Of a DNA stretch of 7,034 bases, positions 5,505 to 7,034 are shown one piece after another. The DNA comes from Pontiellaceae bacterium (GTDB lineage Bacteria > Verrucomicrobiota > Kiritimatiellia > Kiritimatiellales > Pontiellaceae), in contig JAFGWS010000156.1 of assembly GCA_016937035.1 (NCBI GenBank), forward strand, positions 1 to 7,034, read 5' to 3'. Every line of letters begins with the position of its first letter. Within the stretch, counting starts at the first letter, position 1. The notes under the pieces are model-generated. The model did no database searches. It saw only the letters and a list, made by a program, of their open reading frames with translations, and had not been told where the DNA came from. The position numbers were made by a program, and so were the translations under genes.

Positions 5505-6323
5505 ATGAAACAACAACTTATCATAGTTTTCACGTTAATTCTCCTCATGCCTCTTTGGGGGCAAGCGCAAGAAATCAGCATTATTAACCCAATCCCAATA
5601 TTTGGGCAAAGCAAATCATCCGGGCCGCAAAATATCGCAATTTCCCCATACCTCCTTAGCCCTCTGAAGATTGATCTTAATGAGGACGGAATTAATGATA
5701 TTAGTATTAGCGGAACACACTACGTCACTACAGATTATCCAAGCAGCGCAGGAAGTGGTTGGGTTTCTATCAACACGCTAAGTAACTATATCTGGTCAGA
5801 TGACTATCATGCTCTACCTAAATTGAGTTCTCCACAAACAGGAGAAACTTCAATACAAAATGGAAGTTTTAATAAAGGCTCTTTTGTAATTAGTGGTTAC
5901 TCAGAAAACTATATCCTAGGAACTACAACAGGCTGGACAGCTCCATGGGATGATATTGATATCGGATATTTATCTGTTCTTTTTAGGGATTCCAGCAATC
6001 AACTTCATGCGGCATCCATTCGGCTTCTTGTGCCGGATGACGGAGGCTTCTTTATGTCGATGTATATTATGGATTGGTTTTATGGAATGGATCCTTTACC
6101 GGAACCGCCATCTACAGGATCTGCTGTACTCTCGTCTGGTGATCAATTTCAAATGGCATTTTCGGTTCACAGCGGTTTGCAATATGCATTGGAACAATGC
6201 ACCAATCTGGTTGAGGGAGTCTGGAGTACAAATGCGATTTATACAGCAACAGCAGAAACACTCTCGATAACGAATAATATCAATTCTAAATCCGGTTTTT
6301 TTAGATTGAAAAGAATGCCATAA
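5505..6323 (+). CDS. Secreted or cell-surface protein with a C-terminal beta-rich tail, function unknown
   Basis: The protein has 272 residues from the ATG at 5505, chosen because GGAGA ends four bases upstream and a typical Sec signal peptide follows (K2, a hydrophobic core near residues 5-17, likely cut after G-Q-A-Q at 19-22). The mature part contains D-L-N-E-D-G-I-N-D (57-65), a calcium-loop pattern seen in dockerin, FG-GAP and thrombospondin-3-like repeats, present once. It is rich in S, T, N and aromatic residues, as in extracellular beta-sandwich proteins. The last 55 residues (Y-A-L-E-Q-C-T-N-L ... G-F-F-R-L-K) resemble the tail domain repeated in many secreted proteins of Verrucomicrobiota and relatives. 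There is no PEP-CTERM or LPXTG anchor. GC is about 38-45% in the parts I counted. No enzyme motif is visible; a surface or adhesion role is only a guess. Confidence 0.7.
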   Translation: MKQQLIIVFTLILLMPLWGQAQEISIINPIPIFGQSKSSGPQNIAISPYLLSPLKIDLNEDGINDISISGTHYVTTDYPSSAGSGWVSINTLSNYIWSDDYHALPKLSSPQTGETSIQNGSFNKGSFVISGYSENYILGTTTGWTAPWDDIDIGYLSVLFRDSSNQLHAASIRLLVPDDGGFFMSMYIMDWFYGMDPLPEPPSTGSAVLSSGDQFQMAFSVHSGLQYALEQCTNLVEGVWSTNAIYTATAETLSITNNINSKSGFFRLKRMP

Positions 6324-6340
6324 GCCGAATAAAAAACCCA

Positions 6341-6387
6341 CACTCTATCGCAGGCTCCGCACGCTCAGAGTGAGGCGCAACGTTGCG
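6341..6387. repeat. Inverted repeat plus 12-bp palindrome after the secreted-protein gene
   Basis: CACTCT (6341-6346) pairs with AGAGTG (6367-6372) around a 20-base loop, and the perfect palindrome CGCAACGTTGCG (6376-6387) follows. There is no T-run, so this is not a standard intrinsic terminator. GTTAAAA begins at 6386 and is close to the GTTRRRY end of an attC site, but the matching inner stem is missing. Confidence 0.4.
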
Positions 6388-6528
6388 TTAAAATGGATTG
6401 ATTCGCGCCCTTCTGTTGAAAATTGTGTTCATCCAGGCAAAAGACGGGTTCGTGGAGCGCGGCTGTAAGTGGTTCGGTCCATCAGTGGAAACAGAAATAC
6501 AAAATGCAGTGCGGAGCCGCTTTGGGAG

Positions 6529-6557
6529 TTGCCATTTCGGGAGCGATTCGGTCTACT
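6529..6557 (+). promoter_or_regulatory. Candidate promoter upstream of rplU
   Basis: TTGCCA (6529-6534, five of six to the -35 consensus), a 17-base spacer, and TCTACT (6552-6557, four of six to the -10). Transcription from here would give a leader of about 140 bases containing the T-run hairpin at 6635-6670. Sequence-only call. Confidence 0.3.
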
Positions 6558-6624
6558 CCTGACACTTGTGGGGGAGATGAAAAGCGCTCTTCCGCGGTTT
6601 GTCAAAATATCACCTTGTTTGAGG

Positions 6625-6653
6625 TTGACAGTGCGGGGGCGATTCCGTAGTTT
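6625..6653 (+). promoter_or_regulatory. Alternative candidate promoter directly before rplU
   Basis: A perfect -35-like TTGACA (6625-6630) is followed after 17 bases by TAGTTT (6648-6653, three of six to the -10). It would start transcription near 6660, within or after the hairpin, giving a short leader of about 45 bases. The poor -10 keeps confidence low. Confidence 0.3.
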
Positions 6654-6670
6654 CCGCCCCTTGATTTTTT
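6635..6670 (+). terminator. Intrinsic terminator-like hairpin 35 bases before rplU
   Basis: GGGGCG (6636-6641) pairs with CGCCCC (6655-6660) around a 13-base loop, extended by a G-U pair (6635 with 6661), and TTGATTTTTT (6661-6670) follows at once. This has the form of a Rho-independent terminator. It may end transcription from the secreted-protein gene, or act as an attenuator in an L21 leader. Confidence 0.5.
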
Positions 6671-6704
6671 GAAAGAAAGCCCGAAACGGGTATTGAGGTT
6701 ATTT

Positions 6705-7019
6705 ATGGAAGCATATGCTGTAATTGAAACCGGTGGAAAACAGTATCGCGTTCAGCAGGGCGATGTCCTTGATGTGGAATTGCTTGGCGCTGACGCCGGT
6801 TCCAGCGTTGAATTTGATGCGCTGGCCGTTTCTAACGGTAGTGAACTCTCGATCGGTACGCCGGTGGTAGAGGGAGCCAAGGTTAAGGTTTCGGTTGTTG
6901 AAGACCTGCGCGGCAAGAAAGTTGTTTCATTTAAGAAGAAACGCCGTAAAGGATATCGTCGTAAAATTGGTCATCGTCAGGATCTGACCAAAATCAAAGT
7001 GGAAGAAATCAGCGCATAG
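6705..7019 (+). CDS. rplU: 50S ribosomal protein L21
   Basis: This 104-residue protein has the usual L21 length and layout, and binds 23S rRNA in the large subunit. It opens A-Y-A-V-I-E-T-G-G-K-Q-Y-R-V (3-16), the standard L21 start, and its basic C-terminal half carries K-K-K-R-R-K-G-Y-R-R-K-I-G-H-R-Q-x-x-T (77-95), the family signature around G-H-R-Q. The ATG at 6705 is chosen because GAGG lies six bases upstream (6695-6698) and the protein then begins at the family's normal position; a TTG at 6669 in the same frame would add 12 unlikely residues and start in the T-run. L21 is normally followed by L27, and a binding site for a next gene lies 7 bases after the stop. Confidence 0.97.
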   Translation: MEAYAVIETGGKQYRVQQGDVLDVELLGADAGSSVEFDALAVSNGSELSIGTPVVEGAKVKVSVVEDLRGKKVVSFKKKRRKGYRRKIGHRQDLTKIKVEEISA

Positions 7020-7025
7020 TTTTGC

Positions 7026-7031
7026 GGGAGG
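7026..7031 (+). promoter_or_regulatory. Ribosome binding site of the next gene, expected rpmA (L27)
   Basis: GGGAGG lies seven to twelve bases after the rplU stop, and the window ends three bases later. The nearly universal rplU-rpmA order makes L27 the expected product, but its start codon is outside the window. Confidence 0.6.
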
Positions 7032-7034
7032 TTC

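Larger units (their letters stand above)
6324..6704. other. Intergenic region before rplU
   Basis: These 381 bp hold no supported gene; short frames near 6423-6672 lack binding sites and any recognisable protein. From left to right there is a CACTCT/AGAGTG inverted repeat (6341-6346 and 6367-6372), a perfect 12-bp palindrome CGCAACGTTGCG (6376-6387), a near-palindrome of 14 bases around AGCGCT (6579-6592), two weak candidate promoters (6529-6557 and 6625-6653), and a hairpin with a T-run (6635-6670). The right edge of the AT-rich accessory block should lie here. Confidence 0.55.

Noticed and set aside
6337..6392. Second attC-like site after the secreted-protein gene
   Set aside because: GTTAAAA is a fair end box, but the arms next to AAC and GTT do not pair and the spacers are uneven (3 and 9-14 bases).
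1..7034. CRISPR array, tRNA, rRNA or transposase gene
   Set aside because: No regularly spaced identical repeats, cloverleaf, rRNA core or transposase motif was seen on either strand.

Overview
The window looks like a chromosomal segment of a Gram-negative-type bacterium, most likely from the PVC group (Verrucomicrobiota, Kiritimatiellota, Lentisphaerota). This rests on a secreted protein at 5505-6323 that ends in a beta-rich tail of the 'Y-x-L-E-x-x-T-N-L ... F-F-R-L-K' kind common in that group, on the style of the intergenic hairpins, and on an L21 protein unlike the enterobacterial one. It is an inference from remembered family patterns, and the phylum is not proven.

Left part (1-3921, GC-rich, minus strand). 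Three housekeeping-type genes read leftwards: a sugar-phosphate nucleotidyltransferase-like gene (3921-3031), a complete rapA-like gene (2966-336) for the Swi2/Snf2 ATPase that recycles RNA polymerase, and the first 16 codons of cmk, cytidylate kinase (49-1, cut by the window edge). The first two are 64 bp apart and may be co-transcribed. The 286 bp between rapA and cmk carry a long imperfect inverted repeat whose arms are built from AATCTGTG-type units.

Middle part (3922-6704, AT-richer genes, plus strand). A 531 bp divergent spacer holds five successive hairpin-forming sequences and no convincing gene. It is followed by a small secreted protein of unknown function (4453-4875), a VanZ-like membrane protein (4900-5307), and a larger secreted or cell-surface protein (5505-6323). 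The VanZ-like gene ends inside a 54-bp folded element that closely resembles an integron attC recombination site: AAC and GTT ends, an imperfect stem, one extra C in the left arm, and a short loop. With the drop in GC (39% in the VanZ-like gene against about 62-73% in samples of the left genes), this suggests a mobile-cassette origin for at least the first two genes. This is the most interesting feature of the window.

Right part (6705-7034, plus strand). The complete gene for ribosomal protein L21 (rplU) is followed by a ribosome binding site for a next gene, expected to be rpmA (L27), just outside the window. Upstream of rplU is a GC-rich hairpin with a T-run, which is either a terminator or a leader attenuator.

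The genes do not form one pathway: conserved core functions flank an accessory insertion of secreted and membrane proteins of unknown role.
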